DNA from: Clostridia bacterium
Lineage (GTDB): Bacteria > Bacillota > Clostridia > Oscillospirales > CAG-272
DNA: 6,618 nucleotides
Assembly: GCA_017453085.1 (NCBI GenBank)
Contig: JAFTKV010000241.1
Location: forward strand, 1-6,618
Direction of reading: 5' to 3'
Shown: in pieces, positions 1 to 5,638 of the stretch
Layout of the letters: each line of letters begins with the position of its first letter
Numbering within the stretch: position 1 is the first letter of the stretch
The notes under the pieces: generated by a model
What the model was told of the DNA's origin: nothing
The model's input: the letters and a program-made list of their open reading frames with translations, nothing else
Database searches by the model: none
Translations under genes and position numbers: made by a program

Positions 1-393
1 AAAAAAGCATCTAAAACTATCGCAAAATCGAGAATTATTTTCTTTTTCGCCCTGGCAGCATACAATCTGCTGTTGGGCGTGTATCTGAAAGACTTTTTTG
101 TTCTTTCGCCGATGTTGGTGACATTGTATTTGCTATCAGCATTACCGACCTTATTTTTCGTCCTGAAAATACGGTCAACACCCATGCGTGCAATCGTACT
201 CATTGTTCTGTTTTTCGTCATGGTAATTATTGTTAGCGCTCTTTCCTGCCGTAGGCTTCTTCCGATGTTGACATTTATTGTAACGGCTATTGAAATGATA
301 TACTTTGGTATAGAATGCTCAGGTGCACCAAACAAAAAGGAGTCTTGCGACTCCTTTTTGTTTGGTATAATGAAGAGTTGTAAAAATTGCTAA
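1..393 (+). CDS. Unrecognised multi-pass membrane protein, 3' part only
   Basis: The frame is open from the window edge to TAA at 391-393, giving 130 residues with no start in view. A TTG at 73 is not a credible start because the hydrophobic segment before it belongs to the same protein. Hydrophobicity suggests four membrane helices, at about residues 11-29, 33-56, 63-82 and 85-104, with basic residues between helices (R58, R63, R84-R85). I recognise no family motif. The last ~22 residues (109-130) are odd: they are polar and Cys-rich, and residues 109-122 are encoded by a perfect terminator hairpin. Either the gene genuinely ends past its terminator, or its true end was about residue 104 and a small indel removed the stop. 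In-phase stops exist in the other two frames just before the hairpin (TGA 291-293, TAG 311-313). The segment is AT-rich compared with the rest of the window. The membrane protein call is firm; function is unknown. Confidence 0.6.
   Translation, partial: KKASKTIAKSRIIFFFALAAYNLLLGVYLKDFFVLSPMLVTLYLLSALPTLFFVLKIRSTPMRAIVLIVLFFVMVIIVSALSCRRLLPMLTFIVTAIEMIYFGIECSGAPNKKESCDSFLFGIMKSCKNC
327..366 (+). terminator. Intrinsic terminator, perfect 18-bp stem, probably bidirectional
   Basis: Bases 327-344 are the exact reverse complement of 349-366, with a TTGC loop at 345-348. The GC-richer core GGAGTC/GACTCC is followed by TTTTTGTTT on the plus strand and, by symmetry, on the minus strand. This is the standard look of a bidirectional rho-independent terminator. 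It lies inside the 3' end of the preceding reading frame and insulates that gene from the promoter at 442. Confidence 0.88.
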
Positions 394-441
394 AAATATA
401 TTTGCAGTATGGAAGTATCATATAAAACGAGAACAGCCTTC

Positions 442-471
442 TTGACAGAAAGACGATCTATTTGCTATACT
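442..471 (+). promoter_or_regulatory. Sigma-A promoter of the GH67 gene (extended -10)
   Basis: The -35 box TTGACA (442-447) is a perfect consensus match. An 18-base spacer follows, then the -10 box TATACT (466-471), with TGC immediately before it giving an extended -10. Transcription would start near 478, leaving a leader of under 40 bases before the GTG at 515. I see no clear cre-like or repressor palindrome next to it, so no regulator can be assigned. Confidence 0.85.
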
Positions 472-500
472 GTACAAAACCGACTATTTTTTGATTGTAT

Positions 501-506
501 GGAGGA
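501..506 (+). promoter_or_regulatory. Ribosome binding site that sets the GH67 start at GTG 515
   Basis: GGAGGA lies 8 bases before GTG 515, which is ideal spacing. The frame is also open upstream to TTG 491, but that codon has no Shine-Dalgarno sequence and would put this site inside the coding region. GTG 515 also gives a normal signal peptide with a short basic N-terminus. Confidence 0.85.
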
Positions 507-514
507 GATTTAGT

Positions 515-2710
515 GTGAAAATGCTACGAAGAATCGCGACGATCTTATTGTCCTCGCTTTTCTTGTTCCAGTTTGCTGCTTGTAAAAATACGGAAGCCGC
601 AACTATAACTACTACTGCAGAATGGGAGGGGCCCGACGTGATTACCTACACCACCGCGGACGAGAGCGGCTACGATCTGTGGCTGCGATATGCACAAATT
701 TCGTCCACCAACTACATTAAAAAAGCACAGCATTATATCGGATACGTTGTCACCCCCGATGCCTCCCGCCAGGTGATTGACTCTGCCTATAAGGAGCTCC
801 TCAGAGGATTACCCGGACTCTATGGCATCGAATCTATTCCCACCGCAGAGAAGATTGACAAAACAGGTGCGCTGATACTGGGTACTGCAAGCGACCCTAC
901 GGTAGCAGAGATCGCCTCGGCTAACGAGCTGTCGGTGACTGACAAGGACGGATATCTTATTAAAAAGGTCACTGTGGACGGCAACGATGTTACGCTAATT
1001 CTGGGCGAAAGCGACAGCGGCGTGCTTTACGGCACCTTTAAGCTGTTGGAGATTCTCTCTACCGAGACGGATATTTCCGATCTGAACGTATCGGATGCCC
1101 CCAAGATCCAGTGGCGTGTACTCAACCAGTTGGATAACTGGGACGGTAGCATTGAACGCGGCTACTCCGGCAAGTCCATTTACGACTGGACGACGCTTCC
1201 CAAGATGAACGATACCCGCATTGAGGATTTTGCCCGTGCCAACGCTTCGGTGGGCATCAATACCATCGTCATCAACAACGTCAACTCTTCTACCAATTAC
1301 ATTGATACCCGCTATCTGAACAAGGTTGCAGCCGTTGCCAAGGTATTCGGACGCTACGGTATCCGTTTGGGAATCAGCATTACCTTTGATGCTCCCTCCC
1401 GACTGGGGAAGCTTTCCACCAACGATCCCTTGAATAAGGACGTGATCAAATGGTGGGAAGACAAGACCGCTGAGATTTACGAAGCCATCCCCAATTTTGC
1501 GGGTTATCTTGTCAAGGCAGATTCCGAGGGACGGGACGGCCCTTCCAAATACGGTCGTACTCATGCAGAGGGGGCCAATATGTTTGCTGACGTGCTGGCA
1601 CCTTACGGCGGTATTATTATGTGGAGAGCGTTTGTGTACGGCGAGGCCGCCAACAAGCTCTCTGACGATATCTGCAATCAGGGATATGAGTTTTTCAAAC
1701 CAATGGATGGCGAGTTCAAGGACAATGTCATTCTCCAGTGCAAGAACGGTCCCCGTGACTTTTTGCCCCGCGAGCCGGTATCTCCCCTATTTGGCGGTAT
1801 GAAGGACACCAATATGGGGATTGAGCTACAGATTACCCAGGAATATACCGGACAGGACGTCAATCTTTGCTATCTGGTGTCCCAATGGAAGTATTATCTG
1901 AACTTTGATCTGATGCTGGACGACGGCGCAGAAGGGGTTCCCACCACGCTGTCCCGGATCCTGCAGGGCAACGTGTATTCCCAGGCGAACACATTAGTGG
2001 CGGGCGTCTCTAATGTAGGCGATTGCGAGGCTTGGAACGATGGCTTGCTCTCGCAGGCAAACTGGTACGGCTTTGGCAGATTGGCGTGGGATCCCGATCT
2101 CACCGAGGAGGAGATCACCGAGACTTGGGTGAAGATGACCTTCAACACCAACGAGGATGTGGTGAACACCATTTCCGACATCCTCTACGGCTCTTGGGAG
2201 CTTTACGAGGCATATACCTCCCCCTATTCCATGGGTATGACTGTGAAAGTAGACGGTCATCTTGATCCCGATCTGTCGTATCGGAACGGGAACGGTACGA
2301 TCAGTGTCAACCGATTCGGCGTGGGCAATAACCGAAACTCCACTAGCAAGGGCAATCGTACCGATGCCACTGTTCAGTATTCTCCAAGACTGGCAGCTTT
2401 GCTCAATGACATCGACACCTGCCCAGAAGAGCTGATCTGCTGGTTCCATCACGTGCCCTCCAAGCGAGTGATGTCTAATGGCAAGACGCTTATCGACAAT
2501 ATCTATGAAGGATTGGTTGGTGCACCGCAGGCAGTGAAGGATATGAAAACGGCAATCAGCTCTCTGGAAGGGAAGATCGACGATCAGCGGCTTCGGATCA
2601 TGCTGAAGGATTTTGACGAGCAGTATGATCATAGCGTATTGTGGTCGGAAACGATGATCAAGTTCTTTGAGCAGCAGACCAAAGTAGAATGCACGGTAAA
2701 AAGCAAATAG
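515..2710 (+). CDS. Secreted lipoprotein alpha-glucuronidase, glycoside hydrolase family 67
   Basis: GH67 enzymes remove (4-O-methyl-)glucuronic acid from the terminal xylose of xylo-oligosaccharides with inversion. The GTG start gives 731 residues. An N-terminal signal (KMLRR, then a hydrophobic stretch to ~20) ends in FAAC, so Cys23 is a likely lipid anchor; Phe at -3 makes the lipobox imperfect. The GH67 N-domain spans ~40-190, the TIM-barrel domain ~200-520 and the C-domain ~520-720. Family signatures are DGSIERGYSGKSI (~210-222), KADSEG, GRTHAEGANM, MWRAFVYGE, KNGPRDF, SPLFGG and ELQITQEY. Spacing matches Cellvibrio japonicus GlcA67A, as I recall it: acid E338 (E292), bases D415 (D365) and E443 (E393), carboxylate contacts K334, R371 and K410. 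Two departures stand out. The usual LNHWDN reads LNQLDN at 203-208, and the C-domain lacks the GLHHIM/HYGP-type segment. It appears monocistronic, with no xylan genes beside it. Family call very firm; exact substrate uncertain. Confidence 0.93.
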   Translation: MKMLRRIATILLSSLFLFQFAACKNTEAATITTTAEWEGPDVITYTTADESGYDLWLRYAQISSTNYIKKAQHYIGYVVTPDASRQVIDSAYKELLRGLPGLYGIESIPTAEKIDKTGALILGTASDPTVAEIASANELSVTDKDGYLIKKVTVDGNDVTLILGESDSGVLYGTFKLLEILSTETDISDLNVSDAPKIQWRVLNQLDNWDGSIERGYSGKSIYDWTTLPKMNDTRIEDFARANASVGINTIVINNVNSSTNYIDTRYLNKVAAVAKVFGRYGIRLGISITFDAPSRLGKLSTNDPLNKDVIKWWEDKTAEIYEAIPNFAGYLVKADSEGRDGPSKYGRTHAEGANMFADVLAPYGGIIMWRAFVYGEAANKLSDDICNQGYEFFKPMDGEFKDNVILQCKNGPRDFLPREPVSPLFGGMKDTNMGIELQITQEYTGQDVNLCYLVSQWKYYLNFDLMLDDGAEGVPTTLSRILQGNVYSQANTLVAGVSNVGDCEAWNDGLLSQANWYGFGRLAWDPDLTEEEITETWVKMTFNTNEDVVNTISDILYGSWELYEAYTSPYSMGMTVKVDGHLDPDLSYRNGNGTISVNRFGVGNNRNSTSKGNRTDATVQYSPRLAALLNDIDTCPEELICWFHHVPSKRVMSNGKTLIDNIYEGLVGAPQAVKDMKTAISSLEGKIDDQRLRIMLKDFDEQYDHSVLWSETMIKFFEQQTKVECTVKSK

Positions 2711-2886
2711 ATCGACGATTCTTGAACGAGGAGATCTTGCCGAAAAATACGAATGTGTATTTTACAAGAATGTTGAGTCCACATACGAAAGGATTCATCC
2801 AACCGATTTTACTAAAGATATTATTGTTTTACAAAAATGAAACAGGAGACTGCGTACGGTAGTCTCCTGTTCATTATAGGGTAGCA
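2711..2886. other. Convergent intergenic region
   Basis: This AT-rich stretch separates the plus-strand GH67 gene from the minus-strand anSME gene. Apart from the terminator hairpin at 2841-2871 I see no feature I would support. A short plus-strand frame (ATG 2689 to TAG 2860-2862, 57 codons) overlaps the GH67 end and finishes inside the hairpin. It has no Shine-Dalgarno site and no recognisable motif. Confidence 0.6.
2841..2871 (-). terminator. Terminator between convergent genes, best read on the minus strand
   Basis: Bases 2841-2851 pair perfectly with 2861-2871 (AACAGGAGACT/AGTCTCCTGTT) around a 9-base loop. Two further base pairs are possible beyond a bulged A. On the minus strand the stem is followed by a T-rich tail (TGTTTCATTTTTG), so it should end the anSME operon. 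On the plus strand the tail (GTTCATTATAG) is poorer, but it is the only hairpin seen after the GH67 gene and may serve both. Confidence 0.8.
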
Positions 2887-3996
2887 TCAACGGCTGAGTA
2901 TCCGTGCCATCTGCTCCATTCTGGGATATGCATACTTGAAGAAGCTTTTGTACGCCTCGCAGAAGCGATTGAGACCGGGGCGGCCGCCTACAAACGGCTC
3001 ACGGCAGCGTTTGCATCCGCCGCGGCAGAGCTTGTACCACTTGCATCTGCGACAGGCATTGTCCACGTGAAGCGATTCGGTCACAAAGTCCTTGGCAACG
3101 TCAGACGAAGCAAAATCCGCAAAGGTGTGGGTGTGGATATTCCCCAGCAAGTACCGATCCAGCACGTAAAAATCGCAGGGATAAACGTTTCCGTTGGCTT
3201 CCACCAGATTGTAAGCAGTGCAAGCGCCGCTCATACCGCAGGATTCGGGCTGCTTACCCATGAGCATCATCACGTAATTATCGAAGATGCGGACGCTGGT
3301 GTATCGTCCACGCTGAAAGTCACGGAAATATTCGTCGAAGGTATCCTTCAAAAATTGCTCGTAGTCCTCGGGGGTGAGGGAATACTCCCGCATTTGTGCA
3401 TCAAAGGGATCGAGGCATTCGATGAATTGCAGATATTTGAAATTGCAGCTGCGGAAGAAGGAGTAGACCTGCTTGGCATTCTGCGCCACCGTCTTGCTGA
3501 CTACCGTGAGGATGTTGTATTCCACCTTGTACTGATTAAACAGCTTCACCGTTTCCATGATGCGGTCGAAGGTGCCGACACCTGCAGCATCGGGGCGCAG
3601 TGCGTCGTGAATCTCCTTGGGGCCGTCCAGGGAAAGCCCCACGAGAAAACGATTCTCCCCAAGAAATTTCGCCCATTCTTCATTTATCGCAAGACCGTTG
3701 GTCTGGATGGAGTTGATAATGGGGATCCCATTGTGATTGTACCGCTGTTGCAGCTCCACCTGTCTGCGGAAAAAATCAAGTCCCGCCAGCGTGGGCTCGC
3801 CTCCTTGAAAGGCGAAGCTGCAATAGCCGTCGGCATAGTCCAGTGCTTTTTGGATCAGCTCCTCCTGCGTCTCAGGCGTCATGATGCCGTAGCTCTTCAC
3901 CGCTCGGTTTTCGGCGACGTCGGCGTAAAAGCAATAGGTGCAGCGCATATTGCACAGGGAAGAGGCGGGCTTGATCAGCATATCAACTTGTGGCAT
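2887..3996 (-). CDS. Anaerobic sulfatase-maturating enzyme (anSME), radical SAM/SPASM protein
   Basis: anSMEs convert an active-site Cys or Ser of sulfatases to C-alpha-formylglycine in the cytoplasm, using SAM and three 4Fe-4S clusters. The 369-residue product is nearly the same length as the C. perfringens enzyme and follows it closely as I recall it (LIKPASS start, CTYCFY, KSYGIM, SFAFQGGEPTLAG, TNG, VGLSLDGPKEIH, YPCDFYVLD, GGCKRCR). Radical SAM ligands are C15, C19 and C22. The auxiliary cluster cysteines are C253, C259, C274 and C328, and C315, C318, C324 and C346, each a constant two residues from the C. perfringens positions. D275 sits where that enzyme has its catalytic Asp277. The gene follows the zinc-ribbon membrane protein gene by 77 bases with no terminator between, so both probably form one transcript. 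No sulfatase is encoded in the window. Other SPASM peptide maturases are possible, but this overall match favours anSME strongly. Confidence 0.94.
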   Translation of the reverse strand: MPQVDMLIKPASSLCNMRCTYCFYADVAENRAVKSYGIMTPETQEELIQKALDYADGYCSFAFQGGEPTLAGLDFFRRQVELQQRYNHNGIPIINSIQTNGLAINEEWAKFLGENRFLVGLSLDGPKEIHDALRPDAAGVGTFDRIMETVKLFNQYKVEYNILTVVSKTVAQNAKQVYSFFRSCNFKYLQFIECLDPFDAQMREYSLTPEDYEQFLKDTFDEYFRDFQRGRYTSVRIFDNYVMMLMGKQPESCGMSGACTAYNLVEANGNVYPCDFYVLDRYLLGNIHTHTFADFASSDVAKDFVTESLHVDNACRRCKWYKLCRGGCKRCREPFVGGRPGLNRFCEAYKSFFKYAYPRMEQMARILSR

Positions 3997-4002
3997 AATT
4001 AG

Positions 4003-4008
4003 CTCCTT
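4003..4008 (-). promoter_or_regulatory. Ribosome binding site setting the anSME start at ATG 3996
   Basis: On the minus strand AAGGAG is followed by six bases and then ATG at 3996-3994. An in-frame ATG at 4017 lies upstream of this site and would add seven residues (MFFKELI) that are really the Shine-Dalgarno region. The downstream ATG also gives the MPQ...LIKPASS N-terminus expected for the family. Confidence 0.88.
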
Positions 4009-4073
4009 GAAAAACATTTCGCGCCGGAATGGTCATATGGTCAAAGAGGTTGGCCGACCACGCTGTTTCCGGA

Positions 4074-4946
4074 TTACATTCGGGAGAACATTTCCTGCAT
4101 CTGCTCCAGCTTGAACTCTTTGCCGGTACAAGCGGGGGTGACGCCCGATCTGCCGACACTCTCAACGACTGCGTAAACCGCTCCCGATTCTTTTCCGGAG
4201 GAGGATTGTACCATCAGATTCGTCAGACCGACCGTAGGATTGGAGATAATGCCGCTCGTTCCGTTGGCCAGTGTCGTCACGTCGGGCATGCTCATGGAAA
4301 TAATGCCTTCGCAATGGGAGCATTTGAATAAGTAGAGGTTGCCCTTCCAGGACATCTGGTTGTGCTGGGCGATGGTCCAATAGGGATTCGACGTGCAGCA
4401 CAGAGGACATTTGGGGAAGGTGCGATTGACAAAGGTTTGGGGGACAGAGCCGACAAATCCCTCCGCGCGATGGAATTGGTAGTTCTTGCCGGGATTGTAG
4501 GAGACGCCTGCCGCCAGGGGAGCGTATTTTTGCAAATCGATGTCCACAAAAGGACGGTTAGCGGTGTTCTTCTGTTGGTTCGCCTGTTGGTAACCCGGCT
4601 GCTGATAATTGGGTCGCTGATAGTTTGTCTGTTGATAACTTGGCTGTGCAGAAGCGATGGTCTGATCGGATCTGACGAGGGCGATCTGACGGTTCAGCTT
4701 GTTCATTTGGACGATGCCCGTGATCAGAAAAGAAAGCCCCATTCCCCAGAACGGTATAACAATAAGAAAAAAAGAGAGGAACATCGGATTATTCACATAC
4801 ATCCCCAGCATCAGTAGTCCGAATCCGAACATTCCCACTACAAAAGAAACTGCCAAAAAAACGATGCCGCAGATCATTCTCTTTTTGGAGGAGGAGTGTT
4901 TAGTGATCAGCTGCTGCAGCAGAGCAGCGTTTGCGTTGCTTGTCAT
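4074..4946 (-). CDS. Hypothetical membrane protein with YQQ repeat and zinc-ribbon-like CxxC pair
   Basis: I do not recognise a named family. The 290-residue product begins with a short polar, basic N-terminus (to KKR23). Two membrane helices follow at about 24-50 and 55-79. A cytoplasmic-type linker (80-130) carries four YQ[QR]x[NG] pentapeptides at 104-123. The C-terminal domain holds C180-P-L-C183 (plus C184) and C209-S-H-C212, spaced like a zinc ribbon. After that come a Ser/Gly/Val-rich stretch and a charged tail. The start is well supported: AAGGAG (minus strand, 4959-4954) lies seven bases before ATG 4946. It is the first gene of the minus-strand operon, with anSME behind it. No C/S-x-P/A-x-R sulfatase-type maturation motif is present, so it is not an obvious anSME substrate. 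A role in membrane-associated sensing or scaffolding would be a guess. Confidence 0.85.
   Translation of the reverse strand: MTSNANAALLQQLITKHSSSKKRMICGIVFLAVSFVVGMFGFGLLMLGMYVNNPMFLSFFLIVIPFWGMGLSFLITGIVQMNKLNRQIALVRSDQTIASAQPSYQQTNYQRPNYQQPGYQQANQQKNTANRPFVDIDLQKYAPLAAGVSYNPGKNYQFHRAEGFVGSVPQTFVNRTFPKCPLCCTSNPYWTIAQHNQMSWKGNLYLFKCSHCEGIISMSMPDVTTLANGTSGIISNPTVGLTNLMVQSSSGKESGAVYAVVESVGRSGVTPACTGKEFKLEQMQEMFSRM
4578..4637 (-). repeat. Four tandem 15-bp units encoding YQ[QR]x[NG] pentapeptides
   Basis: Within the membrane/zinc-ribbon gene, four consecutive 15-base units encode YQQTN, YQRPN, YQQPG and YQQAN, followed by QQ. Units differ at third positions and at the fourth residue, so the array is diverged rather than freshly duplicated. 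The low-complexity Tyr/Gln/Asn/Pro segment is probably a disordered linker between the membrane helices and the Cys-containing domain. Confidence 0.85.
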
Positions 4947-5012
4947 TGCTTTTCTCCTTCATACGATAGCGAAATCTGTCAATTAATAAGTCAAAGTGAA
5001 ATAATTGCTTCT

Positions 5013-5041
5013 ATTGTAACAAATTTTTGGAAAACTGTCAA
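5013..5041 (-). promoter_or_regulatory. Sigma-A promoter of the membrane protein-anSME operon
   Basis: Read on the minus strand, TTGACA (5041-5036) is followed by a 17-base spacer and TACAAT (5018-5013). This is close to an ideal sigma-A promoter. Transcription would begin near 5006, giving a leader of about 60 bases before ATG 4946. It points away from the ATP synthase promoter, with 65 bases between the two -35 boxes. Confidence 0.85.
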
Positions 5042-5065
5042 GTGCCTATCATTGCCCGTCGAAGA

Positions 5066-5075
5066 TAAGATCTTA
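5066..5075. promoter_or_regulatory. Palindrome between the divergent promoters, possible operator
   Basis: TAAGATCTTA is a perfect 10-base palindrome roughly midway between the two -35 boxes. It overlaps an imperfect inverted repeat, TTAAGCC (5073-5079) and GGTTAA (5084-5089). Its position would suit a protein acting on either promoter, but a short AT-rich palindrome can arise by chance and I recognise no regulator consensus. Confidence 0.25.
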
Positions 5076-5106
5076 AGCCAATCGGTTAAAACTTTTCTAA
5101 AAAGCA

Positions 5107-5135
5107 TTGACTTTTTCATCGTTGTATGCTATAAT
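5107..5135 (+). promoter_or_regulatory. Sigma-A promoter of the ATP synthase operon (extended -10)
   Basis: TTGACT (5107-5112), a 17-base spacer and a perfect TATAAT (5130-5135), preceded by TGC, give a very strong extended -10 promoter. This fits constitutive, high expression of ATP synthase genes. The start should lie near 5142, leaving a leader of about 77 bases before atpI. Confidence 0.9.
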
Positions 5136-5159
5136 GACACCGTAAATAATCAATAATAT

Positions 5160-5205
5160 GGGAACCAGCTGTCTGTAGAGGAAGTTAGTTCCCTTATGCT
5201 TTTTT
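5160..5205 (+). promoter_or_regulatory. Leader hairpin plus T-run upstream of atpI, possible attenuator
   Basis: GGGAAC (5160-5165) pairs with GTTCCC (5188-5193) around a 22-base loop, and six T residues follow at 5200-5205. The stem is only six base pairs, the loop is long and six bases separate stem from T-run, so this is weak as a simple terminator. The loop holds AGAGGA (5177-5182), a Shine-Dalgarno-like sequence. Behind it an eight-codon frame, MLFWQVQE (ATG 5196), ends in TGA overlapping the atpI ATG as ATGA. It could be an attenuator or a coupled leader peptide, or chance. Confidence 0.3.
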
Positions 5206-5218
5206 GGCAGGTGCAGGA

Positions 5219-5599
5219 ATGAAAAAAGTCGATCCGACCGTGTGGAAGGAAACGGGATATATTGCCGTATGGATGCTGATCTTCAGCGCTCTGATGCAGG
5301 CAGTCTTTTTGATAATTGGAAAATGGGACTATACCGTATTGCTGGGCAATTTGCTCAGCGGGGCGGTGTCGGTGCTGAACTTCTTCCTGTTGGGGCTGAC
5401 CGTACAGAACGCGCTCCAAAAGGAGGAAAAGGAAGCGAAAAACGCACTGAAGCTGTCCCAGACCTACCGTCTTCTTCTGCTGCTGGTGACGGCGATTCTG
5501 GGTGCGGTGCTTCCTTGCTTCCATTTGTGGGCGGTGCTGATCCCGATGCTCTTTCCCAGGGTTGCTATTGCGCTCCGGCCCTTGTTCGGAAAACACTAA
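5219..5599 (+). CDS. atpI: ATP synthase subunit I (AtpI), F0 assembly-related membrane protein
   Basis: AtpI is a small membrane protein commonly encoded just ahead of the F0 a subunit; in the family it is linked to c-ring assembly and sometimes Mg2+ handling. The 126-residue product has four predicted helices, at about 12-33, 38-62, 83-100 and 102-120. A charged loop, QKEEKEAKNALK (67-78), separates the two helical pairs, as usual for the ATP-synt_I family. ATG 5219 is chosen because AGGTG (5209-5213) precedes it at five bases. The alternative TTG at 5204 lies in the T-run without a ribosome site. The sequence alone is weakly diagnostic; the position directly before atpB and atpE, 39 bases away, makes the call. 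It is the first gene after the strong promoter at 5107. Confidence 0.85.
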   Translation: MKKVDPTVWKETGYIAVWMLIFSALMQAVFLIIGKWDYTVLLGNLLSGAVSVLNFFLLGLTVQNALQKEEKEAKNALKLSQTYRLLLLLVTAILGAVLPCFHLWAVLIPMLFPRVAIALRPLFGKH

Positions 5600-5623
5600 T
5601 CCCGATCGTTCAACCGATTTTTC

Positions 5624-5630
5624 GGAGGTG
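5624..5630 (+). promoter_or_regulatory. Strong ribosome binding site of atpB
   Basis: GGAGGTG is a near-complete anti-16S match, eight bases before ATG 5639. It fixes the atpB start and suggests efficient independent initiation rather than coupling to atpI. Confidence 0.85.
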
Positions 5631-5638
5631 AATCTACG

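Noticed and set aside
345..371. Possible promoter with TATAAT at 366-371 (TGG before it) just after the terminator
   Set aside because: The only -35 candidate (TTGCGA) has a 15-base spacer and lies in the hairpin loop and stem. The promoter at 442 is far better, so this one is at most secondary.
491..514. TTG 491 as the GH67 start
   Set aside because: It would place the strong GGAGGA site inside the coding sequence and has no ribosome site of its own; GTG 515 fits better.
995..2632. Long antisense frames within the GH67 gene (995-1564 and 1994-2632, minus strand)
   Set aside because: They lie inside a gene with unmistakable GH67 motifs along its length; neither has a promoter, a ribosome site or a protein-like composition.
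2689..2862. A 57-codon plus-strand ORF overlapping the GH67 end
   Set aside because: It has no Shine-Dalgarno site, ends inside the terminator hairpin and shows no motif. An open frame this short in AT-rich spacer is not enough.
3067..4002. A 311-codon open frame on the plus strand, opposite anSME
   Set aside because: It mirrors the anSME gene almost exactly and shows no recognisable motif or ribosome site. The minus strand carries every anSME signature, so this is a shadow frame.
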